64,000 nt of DNA from Leptolyngbya ohadii IS1 (GTDB lineage Bacteria > Cyanobacteriota > Cyanobacteriia > Elainellales > Elainellaceae). Where the stretch lies: NCBI RefSeq assembly GCF_002215035.1, contig NZ_NKFP01000001.1, positions 493,501 through 557,500 of the forward strand, in the 5' to 3' direction. The notes under the pieces were generated by a model. It did not search any database and was not told the DNA's origin. It saw only the letters and a list, made by a program, of their open reading frames with translations. Below, one piece after another: positions 1-9,239 of this stretch. Position 1 is the stretch's first letter. Each line of letters begins with the position of its first letter. Position numbers and translations under genes: made by a program.

Positions 1-150
1 TTCCAACATGATCTGAACCGCTGCTTTGACTTCCTTCAGAAACGAAACTGGGTCGGATTTATCAGCCAGGATCACAGCACTCAATGCCTGTACCGGAGCC
101 TGCATGAGTATCGACCATTCGGCATCCGTAAAATAGGATTGCGTCATCAT
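1..150 (-). CDS. Hypothetical protein, 3'-truncated by the window edge
   Basis: The minus strand opens with tandem ATG ATG codons at 150 and 147 and stays open to the window edge, giving 50 residues that begin MMTQSYFTDAEW. An AAGGAA ribosome binding site lies about 9 bases upstream. The visible part is a plain soluble helical sequence without a signal peptide or a motif I recognise. The rest lies outside the window, so no function is proposed. Confidence 0.6.
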   Translation of the reverse strand, partial: MMTQSYFTDAEWSILMQAPVQALSAVILADKSDPVSFLKEVKAAVQIMLE

Positions 151-751
151 TAAAAATTCCTTGTAACAGTGAAGGGTTGAACAGCAGAAAACTGGAGTTT
201 GAAAAAAAAACAGCAAAATCTCCCGTTTTTTGTGCCGTGTAGCTTATGCCCTAAAATTTCCACGGTATTCCCTTTGAAGGCTAGTGAAATAAAATATGAA
301 ACTTATAAGAACTTCTGAAAAGAATGCAATTCCCGTTTTTCACGGATAGAACCGCTGGCATTTAAAGCACAGAAATCGGAAGGATCAGAATCCTGAAGAT
401 TAACTCGATTCAGAACAGAAGCAGTTCCAGAAGCGGTGCAGAAACTAACGGACTCATAGAAGTTTCTTACTTTTTTCTGATAATCTGCTTTTGCTACGGT
501 GATACAGGCATCTTGATTAAAAGTTATCCTAATTAAAAAGTCATCCTGATTAAAAGCTCTGCTAATGGACTGCGGCGGTCATCAGTATCGTTCCACGGCA
601 CTTCCGCAATCCAAATGCTCAGCCCGGTCTTCAAGCCTGCTCTTTAGCCCGATCCGAGTCGAAACAGCTCGCGGAATTTAGCAGCAGATCCTTTAGCAAG
701 TAAGTTTCGTATTAGATAAAAACTTGTAAGTCAACCGAGCGCAGGAAAACA
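151..751. other. Intergenic region, about 600 bases, with a short tandem repeat
   Basis: This AT-rich stretch separates two divergently transcribed genes and must hold both promoters, although I see no convincing -35/-10 pair. It contains a three-copy degenerate repeat at 515-562. No reading frame with a credible ribosome binding site was found. Confidence 0.5.
515..562. repeat. Tandem repeat, about 16 bp x 3
   Basis: Three adjacent units share the pattern (G/A)ATTAAAAGT(T/C)ATCCT with small differences. It belongs to the class of short degenerate tandem repeats seen throughout the window. Confidence 0.6.
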
Positions 752-1453
752 ATGTTTTATTTTGACCCCGCCTACTTCCTATATATCGCATTGCCAACGC
801 TGTTGTTATCCGGATTGGCGCAGTTTTATCTTCAAAGCACGTTCCAGAAGTGGAGCCGCATTCCCAATACGGAGCAACTCACAGGAATGGAGGTAGCGCA
901 GACTCTCTTCGCCCGGACTTCGCTGCAAACCATTCCGCTGGAGCGCACCGGAGGCGCATTAACCGATCACTACGATCCTCGCAACAATATTGTTCGGCTT
1001 TCAACCGTAATTGCTGACCAGCCCTCGATCGGCGCAATGGCAGTAGCGGCTCATGAATTGGGACACGTTCAGCAGTATCAGACCCGATCGTCTCTGATCG
1101 CGCTGCGTCATTTCCTCATGCCTGCCCTGCAATTCAGCCCCACGCTTTCCTACATTGCCCTTTTTCTCGGGTTTATGTTTAGCATCACCGGACTGATGTG
1201 GCTTGGTGTTTTCTTTTTCGGCTTAATGGTGCTGTTTTCCCTGCTGACCCTGCCGATCGAATTAGATGCCAGCCGTCGTGGACTCAATCTACTACGAGAA
1301 GCCGGGCTGCTGGATACGAGCCAGGAGGAGCAGGGTGCCCGTCAGGTTCTGACTGCTGCTGCCATGACCTACCTTGCTGCCGCCATTACTTCCGTGCTGC
1401 AACTGCTGTATTACGTCAGTCTGATCCAGCGTCGTCAGGGCTACTCCCGTTAA
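752..1453 (+). CDS. YugP-like neutral zinc metallopeptidase, membrane-bound
   Basis: The 233-residue protein matches the YugP/Zn_peptidase_2 family of membrane zinc proteases in length and layout. An N-terminal membrane segment (residues about 7-27) is followed by a soluble part carrying the HExxH zinc motif as AAHELGHVQQY near residue 102. Two hydrophobic segments follow at about 125-175, then E-L-D-A-S, whose glutamate is the expected third ligand. The ATG has an AGGAAAACA binding site directly upstream. The substrate is unknown in cyanobacteria; the family is assumed to cleave membrane or membrane-near proteins. The gene stands alone, with a hairpin downstream. Confidence 0.85.
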   Translation: MFYFDPAYFLYIALPTLLLSGLAQFYLQSTFQKWSRIPNTEQLTGMEVAQTLFARTSLQTIPLERTGGALTDHYDPRNNIVRLSTVIADQPSIGAMAVAAHELGHVQQYQTRSSLIALRHFLMPALQFSPTLSYIALFLGFMFSITGLMWLGVFFFGLMVLFSLLTLPIELDASRRGLNLLREAGLLDTSQEEQGARQVLTAAAMTYLAAAITSVLQLLYYVSLIQRRQGYSR

Positions 1454-1509
1454 GCCTTATCTAATGAAATTGGTTAGCTGACCTTTTCAGACTTTTTCAT
1501 GCCGATCGC

Positions 1510-1551
1510 CTGAAGGCACGGGCGTATTTTAAACGCATAGCACGCCTTCAG
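1510..1551. other. Inverted repeat / hairpin between two genes
   Basis: CTGAAGGC at 1510-1517 pairs with GCCTTCAG at 1544-1551, and an inner GCG/CGC pairing surrounds TATTTTAAA. It follows the peptidase gene and ends just before the next ATG at 1556. No T-run follows, so a rho-independent terminator is not clear; it could equally be a leader structure. Confidence 0.4.
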
Positions 1552-1555
1552 CTCC

Positions 1556-1789
1556 ATGTCTAAGCCAATCAACAACTCCAAGTCGATCCGATTGCCTCTT
1601 CCCAAATCAGCGGAGGCATCGCAGCCTTTGAACCATCCAGCTCAACAGGCTTCTGAGTCCACAGCATTACCCGATCATTCGCCTGATTCTCCATCGGTTA
1701 AGCCATCTTCAGGCGTTTTATCGTTGGAAGCGGCGATCGATTTTTCGCAGGCTGCCGGGAATCGCCAGAACGCGAATCCATCGGATTAA
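1556..1789 (+). CDS. Hypothetical disordered 77-residue protein
   Basis: A short frame starts at ATG 1556 and ends six bases before the converging NB-ARC gene. It encodes a Ser/Pro/Ala/Gln-rich, probably unstructured protein with no cysteine, no membrane segment and no known domain. There is no Shine-Dalgarno-like sequence, but leaderless or SD-free starts are common in cyanobacteria. It could be spurious. Confidence 0.3.
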   Translation: MSKPINNSKSIRLPLPKSAEASQPLNHPAQQASESTALPDHSPDSPSVKPSSGVLSLEAAIDFSQAAGNRQNANPSD

Positions 1790-1795
1790 TAGGCA

Positions 1796-4700
1796 TCACT
1801 CATTTTCGATCGCGCCCAGTGCTTTCAGGGTCATCTTTTGCGCTTCGGTTAATCCAGTAACGCTGGTAATCTGCATCCCTTCATAGGGACGTTTAACGCG
1901 CAGGGTGCGATCGTATTCTCCCTGGCTTAAATTCTCCAGGTTTAAATTCTCCTGGCTTAAATTCCATAATTTAATTGTTTCATCTTCGCTTCCCGTCGCT
2001 AATTCCAAGCCGTCTGGACGAAAGGCGATCGCGTGAATCCATTTCGTATGTCCCGTCAGGGTACGAATACATTGTCCAGTGGTAACGTTCCAAATTTTTA
2101 CCGTTTGATCGCTGCCGCTGCTGGCAAGCTGGACGGGCTGATCGGCTGATGAGGGCGGACAGAAGGCGATCGATTCAACCCATCCGGTATGTCCTTCTAA
2201 AACCTGGAGGCATTCTCCGGTTGCAATATCCCACAGACGTACGGTTTGGTCGTCGCTGCCGCTGGCGAGTTGCTGACCATCGGGACTAAACGCCACGCAG
2301 AGAACCCGCCGACTGTGACCCTCCAGCACGCGCAGGCATTCCCCGGTACTGGCATTCCACAAACGAATCGTCTGATCCGCACTACCTGTCGCCAGGTCAG
2401 GCGATTGATTGGACTTTGAAGAATTAGGTGAGGAATTGGGTGAAAAGGCAACGGCAAATACCCAGCTCGTATGGTCTTGCAGCGTTCTCAAACATTGTCC
2501 CGTGCTGACATCCCAGAGTTTCGCGGTTTCATCTCCGCTGCCGCTGGCGATCGTGTTTCCGTCAAGACTGAAGGCGATCGATCGAATCTGTCGCTGATGT
2601 CCGCGTAGGGTGCGGCGGCACTGTCCCGTTGGAATGTCCCAGAGTTTAATCGTTTGATCGTCGCTGCTGGTTGCTAATAAATTGCCGTCTGGGCTGAAAG
2701 CGACTGACCAGATGCGTCCCAGATGTCCCTGAAAGGTGCGCTCCCAGTTGCCCGTCTGAAGATTCCATAGACGAATCGATCGATCCTCACTGCCGCTCGC
2801 CAGCCGTTGCCCGTCTGGATGATATGCCACACTCCAGATCCAGTTGTGATAGCCCTGAAAGGTCTTGAGACACTGGCTGCTGTTTACCTCCCAGAGCCGC
2901 ACCGTTTGATCGTCACTGCCCGTCGCCAGAAGCTCCCCGTTGGGGCTGAATGCCACCGACCAGACGCGGCTGGAATGCCCCTGAAAGGTCTGAAGCAGTT
3001 CTCCGCTGCTGACTCGCCAGAGCTTCACCGTTTGATCGTCGCTGCCCGTTGCCAGCAGTTGCCCGTCCGGACTAAATGCCACTGACCAGATACGGCTGGG
3101 ATGGTTCAGAGTTGCAACGCATTCGCTCACTGGAGAATTGACTAAAGAATCGATCGTCTCATTGATCCGCCAGAGCTTCACGGTCTGATCGTCGCTGCCC
3201 GTTGCCAGTAGCTGAGTTCCATTGGGTGTATTTTTGATCTCTATCCAGGCGATCGACCAGATGCGGCTTTTGTGTCCCTCCAGAATCTCCACGCATTCTC
3301 CTGTTTGCGTATCCCAGATTCTCACCGTTTGATCAACGCTACCGCTTGCAAGTAATTTTCTCGGTGACTGGTTCCCCTGCGGCTGAAAGGCGACGGTACA
3401 AACACCGCCCGTATGTCCGTCCAGCGTTCTCAGGCAAGTTCTGCTTTCCACGTCCCAGAGTTTTACGGTTTGATCTTCGCTGCCGCTGGCGATCGTTTTA
3501 CCATCGGGGCTAAAGGTGGCTGACCAGACCCAATTGGTATGTCCCTGTAATTCGCCGACCCATTTGCCACTCTGCACGTCCCACAGCCGAACTGTATGGT
3601 CTTCGTTGCTGCTTACAATCAGGCGATCGTCTGGACTAAATTGAACTGACCAGACCCAGTGCGTACTTTCCCGGCAGGACAGCAGTTGCCGACCCGTGCT
3701 GGTTTGCCAGATCCGGATCTCGCCATCCGCATCGCTCGTTGCCAGCATTTCGCCATCCGAGCTAAAGGCGACTGAAAGAATGCTGCCTAACCGTTGCCGG
3801 AAGACGGATTTTGACAGGTTCGCATTTGTAAAATTAGTGTGGTGCAGCGTTGTATTGCGGAGATCTGCCTGCCATACGGCTAAATTTGAGAAATCATAGC
3901 CCGATAAATCTAAGTTCAAATAATTAAGGATATTAATTAAATTCCCGCCACCGTATCCTGGGGCTGTCTCTTCTCGTAACTTCAATAATATCTGATTTAA
4001 TTTATGTTCTAGATCTTGCCTTGACTTAAACATTGCCAGAAGCCGATCGCAGATGGGCTGCAACACGACGCGAATCTGGCTTTCCCGCACGTAGTCTTTT
4101 GTCTGAGCTTTAATCAGAGCATGGCTCACAAATAGGAAAAACTTTTCTGAAGCAATCTCAGTAAAGGTGCGATCGATGAGCTGCTGTGTCAGGAACTCCA
4201 TTACTACGGCTTGCTGCGTGTAGCGTTTGCCCTGCTTTTCGATTAGCGATCGTCTCGCCAGGGAACCCAGCGCCTCCAGCAGATCGGACTTGAGAATCGG
4301 CGGCGTGATATTGTCGTACAGTTCCGTCAGGGTGGTTGGTTCCCGTTCGATCGCCAGCCAGTACATCGTCGTTTTTTCCAGATCAGACAGACGATCGAGC
4401 TGTTGACTGAGCAGGGCACGCACATCGTCAAAAATCACCGCACCGCGCCGCAGAAATTCGGCAATATCGCCATCAAATAATTCCTGAATCGTGGTTGCGA
4501 CAATTTTTAGCGCCAGCGGATTACCCGCATAGCGATCGACCAACTCCTGCCAATCGGCTGTCGATCCCAGCAGTTCTCCTTTCGCCGTCAGGATTTTTTG
4601 TCCGATTGTACTATCTACACCGCTCAACGGTAGTGATCGGACGGGTAAGGTGTCTCCCTCCAACGGGATTAAGACCTTGGGTTTCTCCCGACTGGTGAGA

Positions 4701-5533
4701 ATCAAGCAGCTCTGCCCTCGTGCTTCTCCAATGCGACGAAACAAATCCGCATAATTTTCGTAGCCTGGTCGAGGTTCCCCGGCAAGGGAATGGAGTTGTC
4801 CTTCTCCGCTCTGCAAAATGGTTTCAACGTTATCTAAAACTAATAGACAGCGATGATTGCGAAAATGTTCAAGAAGTTGATTAAACTGCGCCTCTCCAGA
4901 CAGGGATAAGGCGTTCTCATATCCATAAAATTTGAGAATATCCGCTAATAAATCCGTCAGCTGCGGTGCGTTCCGAAGCGATCGCCAGACCACATACTCA
5001 AACTGATCCTGAACCTGCTCTGCGAGCTTCACCGACAGAGACGTTTTGCCGATGCCGCCCATACCCAGCAGCAGCACCAGACGGCAGCGTGCCCCATCTT
5101 CACCCAAAATCCATCGTTGCAGCAGCTCCAGTTCCCCAGTCCGTCCCGAAAACGCCGAAACATCGATCGCTTCTCCCCAATCCTGCCGCCGGGGATAGGA
5201 TGGCACAACTGCAACTGGGGGACGATCGACGACGATGGGTAAATTGGACTCCGGATCAGGTGGACTGGGCGATCGCTCAATTGTTTGGGCAAGCCGCCGG
5301 ATCACCGATTGAATATTGCCTTTTGTGACTTTCTCGCTGGTTCTCCGGGACAGAAATTGCCACAGCTTCGAGCCAGTGTCCTTAACGTAGTTGGTGTCGT
5401 AGCTGGTTGCCTCTGCGATTTCCGGATAGGTTTTACCTTCCCAACAGCCGCGAAAAATCAGGACTTGCAGATCATTCAAACCGTCCTGTCCCAGGAAGGC
5501 ATCTAAAATGACCAATGCTTCGTCGGCTTGCAT
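1796..5533 (-). CDS. STAND NTPase: vMAP-type HTH, NB-ARC and 14 WD40 repeats
   Basis: This 1245-residue protein is built like cyanobacterial AP-ATPase/NLR-type sensors. Residues 1-85 resemble the vMAP (vWA-MoxR-associated) N-terminal helix-turn-helix. The NB-ARC domain starts near residue 130, with the P-loop GMGGIGKTS at 158-166 and the Walker B stretch LLVLDNVE. A short pentapeptide-like part (DLSGYDFSNLAVWQADL) precedes the WD40 region. I count 14 WD40 units from about residue 590 to 1215, enough for two seven-bladed propellers. The family oligomerises on ligand binding; the trigger is unknown. The region has no obvious enzymatic effector, so the HTH may recruit DNA or a partner. Two 15-bp tandem repeats sit inside the coding sequence (about 1910-1960 and 2413-2442), giving linkers such as NLSQENLNLENLSQ. 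Confidence 0.9.
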   Translation of the reverse strand: MQADEALVILDAFLGQDGLNDLQVLIFRGCWEGKTYPEIAEATSYDTNYVKDTGSKLWQFLSRRTSEKVTKGNIQSVIRRLAQTIERSPSPPDPESNLPIVVDRPPVAVVPSYPRRQDWGEAIDVSAFSGRTGELELLQRWILGEDGARCRLVLLLGMGGIGKTSLSVKLAEQVQDQFEYVVWRSLRNAPQLTDLLADILKFYGYENALSLSGEAQFNQLLEHFRNHRCLLVLDNVETILQSGEGQLHSLAGEPRPGYENYADLFRRIGEARGQSCLILTSREKPKVLIPLEGDTLPVRSLPLSGVDSTIGQKILTAKGELLGSTADWQELVDRYAGNPLALKIVATTIQELFDGDIAEFLRRGAVIFDDVRALLSQQLDRLSDLEKTTMYWLAIEREPTTLTELYDNITPPILKSDLLEALGSLARRSLIEKQGKRYTQQAVVMEFLTQQLIDRTFTEIASEKFFLFVSHALIKAQTKDYVRESQIRVVLQPICDRLLAMFKSRQDLEHKLNQILLKLREETAPGYGGGNLINILNYLNLDLSGYDFSNLAVWQADLRNTTLHHTNFTNANLSKSVFRQRLGSILSVAFSSDGEMLATSDADGEIRIWQTSTGRQLLSCRESTHWVWSVQFSPDDRLIVSSNEDHTVRLWDVQSGKWVGELQGHTNWVWSATFSPDGKTIASGSEDQTVKLWDVESRTCLRTLDGHTGGVCTVAFQPQGNQSPRKLLASGSVDQTVRIWDTQTGECVEILEGHKSRIWSIAWIEIKNTPNGTQLLATGSDDQTVKLWRINETIDSLVNSPVSECVATLNHPSRIWSVAFSPDGQLLATGSDDQTVKLWRVSSGELLQTFQGHSSRVWSVAFSPNGELLATGSDDQTVRLWEVNSSQCLKTFQGYHNWIWSVAYHPDGQRLASGSEDRSIRLWNLQTGNWERTFQGHLGRIWSVAFSPDGNLLATSSDDQTIKLWDIPTGQCRRTLRGHQRQIRSIAFSLDGNTIASGSGDETAKLWDVSTGQCLRTLQDHTSWVFAVAFSPNSSPNSSKSNQSPDLATGSADQTIRLWNASTGECLRVLEGHSRRVLCVAFSPDGQQLASGSDDQTVRLWDIATGECLQVLEGHTGWVESIAFCPPSSADQPVQLASSGSDQTVKIWNVTTGQCIRTLTGHTKWIHAIAFRPDGLELATGSEDETIKLWNLSQENLNLENLSQGEYDRTLRVKRPYEGMQITSVTGLTEAQKMTLKALGAIENE

Positions 5534-5749
5534 TTCCTAGCTCAATTTAACTTTTACGTGGAATAGGGCTTGCTAGACTGCCATATTCTATACCAGATCT
5601 ACCGGAAGCACCGAATTAGGGCGAGAGTTGAACCAATTAATTGCGGTTTCAGTTACCACCTCAAATTAGCGATCGCTATCACAAGCTAATATTCTGTAGA
5701 AACGATTTGCGAAGCATCCTTACCAAAATTTCATCTATCGGTCATAATT

Positions 5750-6934
5750 TCAAACCACTTCAGCTCGCCCCGATCGCTGACTGAATACCAGACAGACAGC
5801 CGCCAGGACGATCGCCATCAACCCAACCGTAATCGCAACCGGGAGAGCGGTAAAGCTGGAGCTGAACGCCAGGAATAAACTGGTGGCAATCGATACTCCA
5901 CCAAAAAAGGCTCCCACACTCAAACCTGCGGCTCCCGGCGGAATTAACGCCAGCGCAAAGGGCAGCGTCCCATTAGAAACCAGGCTAAACGCTGCACCAA
6001 ACGCCCATGCCCAAACGATCGCCGTGGGTTCATTTCCAACCAACGACATTCCGGCTAACCCAACCGCCATTGCAACCAGACCGATCGCCATCGTGCGTCG
6101 ATTGCCAATTCGAGCAGCCAGCAGTCCAGCAGGAATTGCCGTCACCGCGATCGCAATGAAGATCCATCCCACGATCGAGGGAGGCTGAATCTGGGGCAGA
6201 GCTGCCTTCAAAACTTTTGGGAAGGTCTCGATCGCCAACCGAAACGCAAGGGTTACACCCACACCAAGGGCAGCAATTAAACCCAATCGAGGAAACAGAT
6301 CAGGGAAACTGGATCGCGAGGATGACGGTAGAGATGGGGCATGGTTCGTATGGTGATTTGCACTCAGGGCAGCAGCAGCCGCGATCAGGACGATCGTTGA
6401 CAGGATAAACGTCACCGAAACCCCCAAATTCTGAATCAACGGGGTTGCCCAGGGACGAGCGACTCCTGCCAGACCCGCAGCAAGGGTAATCAGCGTGGCA
6501 GCTTGCGGCAAATTTTCAGTGGGGGCATACTGCCGCAGGAGAGACAGCGCAGGGGCACGAAAAAGACTCATCGCGATCGCCCAGAGAATTAGCAGTCCCG
6601 GAATCAGCTCAACGAAGGCAGTTCCAGGCAGGAGAGCCAGCAGGACAAACAGCGCCGCAGATAACCCAATCCCCAGCCAGATCAGCGAAAATCGACGGTT
6701 GGTTTTCTCCAGACGATCCGCAAAGTGACCCATAACAGGTTCCAGGACGATCGCCAGCAGCGCATCAATGAGCAGCAGGGTAGGTGCAAAGGCAGCGGTT
6801 AAACGGGTGGGTGCCAGCAGGGCGGGTAGATGCACCGCATAGATCACCCAACTCAGCGTGAAGGCTCCTTGTACAGCGGACAGTGCCGCAGTGGGAGTCC
6901 AAAGGACGGAGGGCTGTAATTTTGAGATAGCCAT
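5750..6934 (-). CDS. MFS transporter
   Basis: The 394-residue protein is almost entirely hydrophobic with about 12 membrane segments. It has an MFS-like loop between helices 2 and 3 (GHFADRLEKTNRR) and a matching loop in the second half (AARIGNRRTM). I chose the ATG at 6934 because GGAG lies seven bases upstream; an in-frame TTG at 6964 would add ten residues without a binding site. The substrate cannot be read from the sequence. Its promoter region holds a long array of 14-bp repeats (6956-7166). Confidence 0.85.
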   Translation of the reverse strand: MAISKLQPSVLWTPTAALSAVQGAFTLSWVIYAVHLPALLAPTRLTAAFAPTLLLIDALLAIVLEPVMGHFADRLEKTNRRFSLIWLGIGLSAALFVLLALLPGTAFVELIPGLLILWAIAMSLFRAPALSLLRQYAPTENLPQAATLITLAAGLAGVARPWATPLIQNLGVSVTFILSTIVLIAAAAALSANHHTNHAPSLPSSSRSSFPDLFPRLGLIAALGVGVTLAFRLAIETFPKVLKAALPQIQPPSIVGWIFIAIAVTAIPAGLLAARIGNRRTMAIGLVAMAVGLAGMSLVGNEPTAIVWAWAFGAAFSLVSNGTLPFALALIPPGAAGLSVGAFFGGVSIATSLFLAFSSSFTALPVAITVGLMAIVLAAVCLVFSQRSGRAEVV

Positions 6935-6955
6935 CACACGCTCCAAGGTGAAATT

Positions 6956-7166
6956 TGTGTTCAAGAATTGTGTTCAAGAATTGTGTTTAAGAAATGACGT
7001 TCGGGAAATGACGTTCGGGAGCTAAGGTTCAAAAAGCGAGGCTCAGGAAATGATGTTTGGGAGCTAGTGTTCAAGACGTGGCGTTCAAGACGTGGCGTTC
7101 AGAAATTGCCATTTGAGAGTTGACGTTCAGGAATTGACATTCAGGAGCTGACTTGGAGAATTGGCG
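6956..7166. repeat. Degenerate 14-bp tandem array, about 15 copies
   Basis: From 6956 to 7166 the sequence is built of consecutive 13-15 bp units with the consensus TGACGTTCAGGAAT. Examples are TGTGTTCAAGAAT, TGACGTTCGGGAAA, TGGCGTTCAAGACG and TGACATTCAGGAGC. The array fills the space between the start of the MFS gene and the 3' end of the RTX gene. It has no spacers, so it is not a CRISPR array. It may affect MFS transcription or simply be a slippage product. Confidence 0.8.
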
Positions 7167-7210
7167 TTTTGCATCTGTTCTTCAGGATACTTCGTTTACT
7201 CGGAGGGCAA

Positions 7211-8983
7211 TCACGCGAGTCCAAAATCGCTGGCAGAGAAGTTCGCTTGATTGGCAACATTGGTGAGATTTGCCAGATTTGCCTGGACACTGAATCGTCC
7301 GCCGTTCGCCAGATCCTCAGAGAACACGACGCGGCTGATCCCCAGGGTTTGATTGAAGTAGACAAACGCGCCCCGAACTGCGGTGATCTGGTTATTGTTG
7401 CGAATTGCCGCTGCCGCCGCTCCTGCATTGGCAAACCCATCGGTGAGAACCAGCAGATTGCTGTCGCCGGAAAGCTGACCGGAGTTGCCCTTCTGGAAAT
7501 TCAGTTGGCTGATGCCAAACCTTTGTCGATCGAACACAACCTGATCCTCGCCGATCGCAAAGTCTGTAATCACATCAGGGCGATTCACATTCTGCCCTGG
7601 CACTCCCCCCGCAAATGGATCGGTCGAAAACTGGAATCGATCGCGTCCACTGCCGCCCGTGAGCCGATCGCCCAGGGTTGCATTATTTGCGCCCACAATC
7701 GTCCCGGTGCCGCCAATTAGCAAGTCGTCTCCTTCCCCACCATCTGCCACGACCTGAGTGCTGGTGTTGCGGGCATCCAGCGAATCGTTTCCGGCACCTC
7801 CGTCGAACTGCACCACTTCAACGCCCGTGTTGCTGAGGTCATTCACGATAAAGGTGTCATTACCGCCATCACCGCTGACATCGAAAATTTCAGACGTATC
7901 GACCGTCAGGGAAAACTGTCCGATCGCCTGCCCATCCAGTCCAACCCGCTGAAAGAATGCCTTCCCTTCAAGGTTTTTGCCCAACACAAAGTTATCGCCA
8001 CGGGTGACAGAACCGTCTACTTCGATCGTATCCCGTCCGTCATTCCCGCTCATAATATCGCTGCCGTCTCCATCGTCCCAGTCAAGCGTGTCATCGCCTG
8101 CACCGCCGATCATGACATCGTTACCCTTGTTGCCAACAATAGTGTCATTGCCTGCATCACCCTGCAACGTATCATTGATCGAACTGCCGCCGAGCGTATC
8201 ATCTCCATCGCCTCCCAGTGCCTCAATCCGGGTGCTGCTGGTCTCGCCGTTCAGAGTATCGTTGCCCGCACCGCCATCAAACTGAATCAATTCAATTCCC
8301 GTTCCGGTTAAATCACCAACGACAAAGGAGTCATTGCCCTCATCACCGCTGACATCAAAGACCTCAGACGTATCAACCGTCAAGGAAAACTGTCCGATCG
8401 CCTGTCCATCTAATCCCACTCGCTGGAAAAATGCCTTTCCTTCAGCGTTCTTGCCGAGCAGGAAATTATCGCCACGGGTGACAGAGCCATCGACTTCGAT
8501 CGTATCCCGTCCTTCACCCCCGCTCATGATATCGCTGCCGTCTCCGTCATCCCAGTCGAGCGTGTCATCGCCTGCACCGCCGATCATGACATCATTGCCG
8601 CGATCGCCTGCGATTAAGTCATTTCCCGCATCGCCCAGAAGCCGATCGTTGTCATCCCCTCCCTGGATGTTGTCATTCCCATTGCCCCCCAAAACGACAT
8701 CTCGACCAGAACCGCCATCGATCGTATCGTTACCATTGCCTCCAAGAATGCGATCGTTGCCCCCATCCCCCCGAATCGTGTCGTTGCCCGCCCCACCGTT
8801 CAGGAAGTCATTGCCGTCTCCTCCGGTCATCCAATCATTGCCCGTTCCGCCATTCAGAATGTCATTGCCTCCATTTCCGAGCAGGCGATCGTTCCCGCCG
8901 AGTCCGAAGAAGATGTCCTTTCTGGCACTGCCCCGCAACAAATCATCCAGATTGGTGCCGCGTTTGATCGTTCTCTTAGCCAT
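7211..8983 (-). CDS. RTX-type calcium-binding repeat protein, probably type I secreted
   Basis: The 590-residue protein has no signal peptide. It begins with about 12 nonapeptide RTX repeats of the G-G-x-G-N-D-x-[LI] type (residues about 25-150), the calcium-binding beta-roll found in proteins exported through TolC-dependent type I systems. A unit of about 158 residues (V-x-R-G-D-N-F ... F-D-V-S-G-D) occurs twice, at about 129-262 and 287-420. The C-terminal 150 residues (DVITDFAIGEDQVVFD and following) resemble RTX C-terminal secretion regions. No enzymatic domain is visible, so an extracellular matrix or surface role is likeliest. No type I secretion genes are in the window. Confidence 0.8.
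   Translation of the reverse strand: MAKRTIKRGTNLDDLLRGSARKDIFFGLGGNDRLLGNGGNDILNGGTGNDWMTGGDGNDFLNGGAGNDTIRGDGGNDRILGGNGNDTIDGGSGRDVVLGGNGNDNIQGGDDNDRLLGDAGNDLIAGDRGNDVMIGGAGDDTLDWDDGDGSDIMSGGEGRDTIEVDGSVTRGDNFLLGKNAEGKAFFQRVGLDGQAIGQFSLTVDTSEVFDVSGDEGNDSFVVGDLTGTGIELIQFDGGAGNDTLNGETSSTRIEALGGDGDDTLGGSSINDTLQGDAGNDTIVGNKGNDVMIGGAGDDTLDWDDGDGSDIMSGNDGRDTIEVDGSVTRGDNFVLGKNLEGKAFFQRVGLDGQAIGQFSLTVDTSEIFDVSGDGGNDTFIVNDLSNTGVEVVQFDGGAGNDSLDARNTSTQVVADGGEGDDLLIGGTGTIVGANNATLGDRLTGGSGRDRFQFSTDPFAGGVPGQNVNRPDVITDFAIGEDQVVFDRQRFGISQLNFQKGNSGQLSGDSNLLVLTDGFANAGAAAAAIRNNNQITAVRGAFVYFNQTLGISRVVFSEDLANGGRFSVQANLANLTNVANQANFSASDFGLA
7850..8599. repeat. Long direct repeat inside the RTX gene
   Basis: Two nearly identical segments of about 276 bases, at about 7850-8125 and 8324-8599, encode the duplicated RTX/linker module. 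They are offset by 474 bases. The high nucleotide similarity suggests a fairly recent duplication or ongoing conversion. Confidence 0.75.
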
Positions 8984-9010
8984 TGTGCTGTCTCCTTAGG
9001 TTTTTCGGGT

Positions 9011-9054
9011 GTTCAATGCAATCGGATTCAATGCAATCGAGTTCAATGCAACCT
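9011..9054. repeat. 15-bp tandem repeat x 3
   Basis: Three units of the form (G/A)TTCAATGCAATCG lie just upstream of the RTX start codon. Confidence 0.7.
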
Positions 9055-9188
9055 AGATTAGAAAATTCCATCCGGTTTGCCAGTTCGGAAAAGTCAGAAA
9101 AAGTCAGATGATCGCGTCTGCACACAAAAAAGCCCCCCAGCCGTGAGGAGCGATCGGTTTGAGGGAATTTGGGTGACTCAGGCAGAAA

Positions 9189-9239
9189 GGCTAACCGCTA
9201 GTCCGGCGAGAACGCCTAGCCGCTAATCCGGCGAGAACG
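9189..9239. repeat. Direct repeat, about 25 bp x 2, at the KTSC gene stop
   Basis: The stretch GCTAACCGCTAGTCCGGCGA recurs as CCTAGCCGCTAATCCGGCGA, both followed by GAACG. One copy encodes the C-terminus of the KTSC protein and the other lies just past its stop codon, so the coding end was duplicated into the downstream region. Confidence 0.6.

Noticed and set aside
6956-7166. CRISPR array
   Set aside because: The units follow each other directly and vary; there are no spacers and no cas genes.
8334-8999. Long plus-strand frame opposite the RTX gene
   Set aside because: It mirrors the repetitive RTX codons and gives a Ser/Pro-rich shadow sequence.
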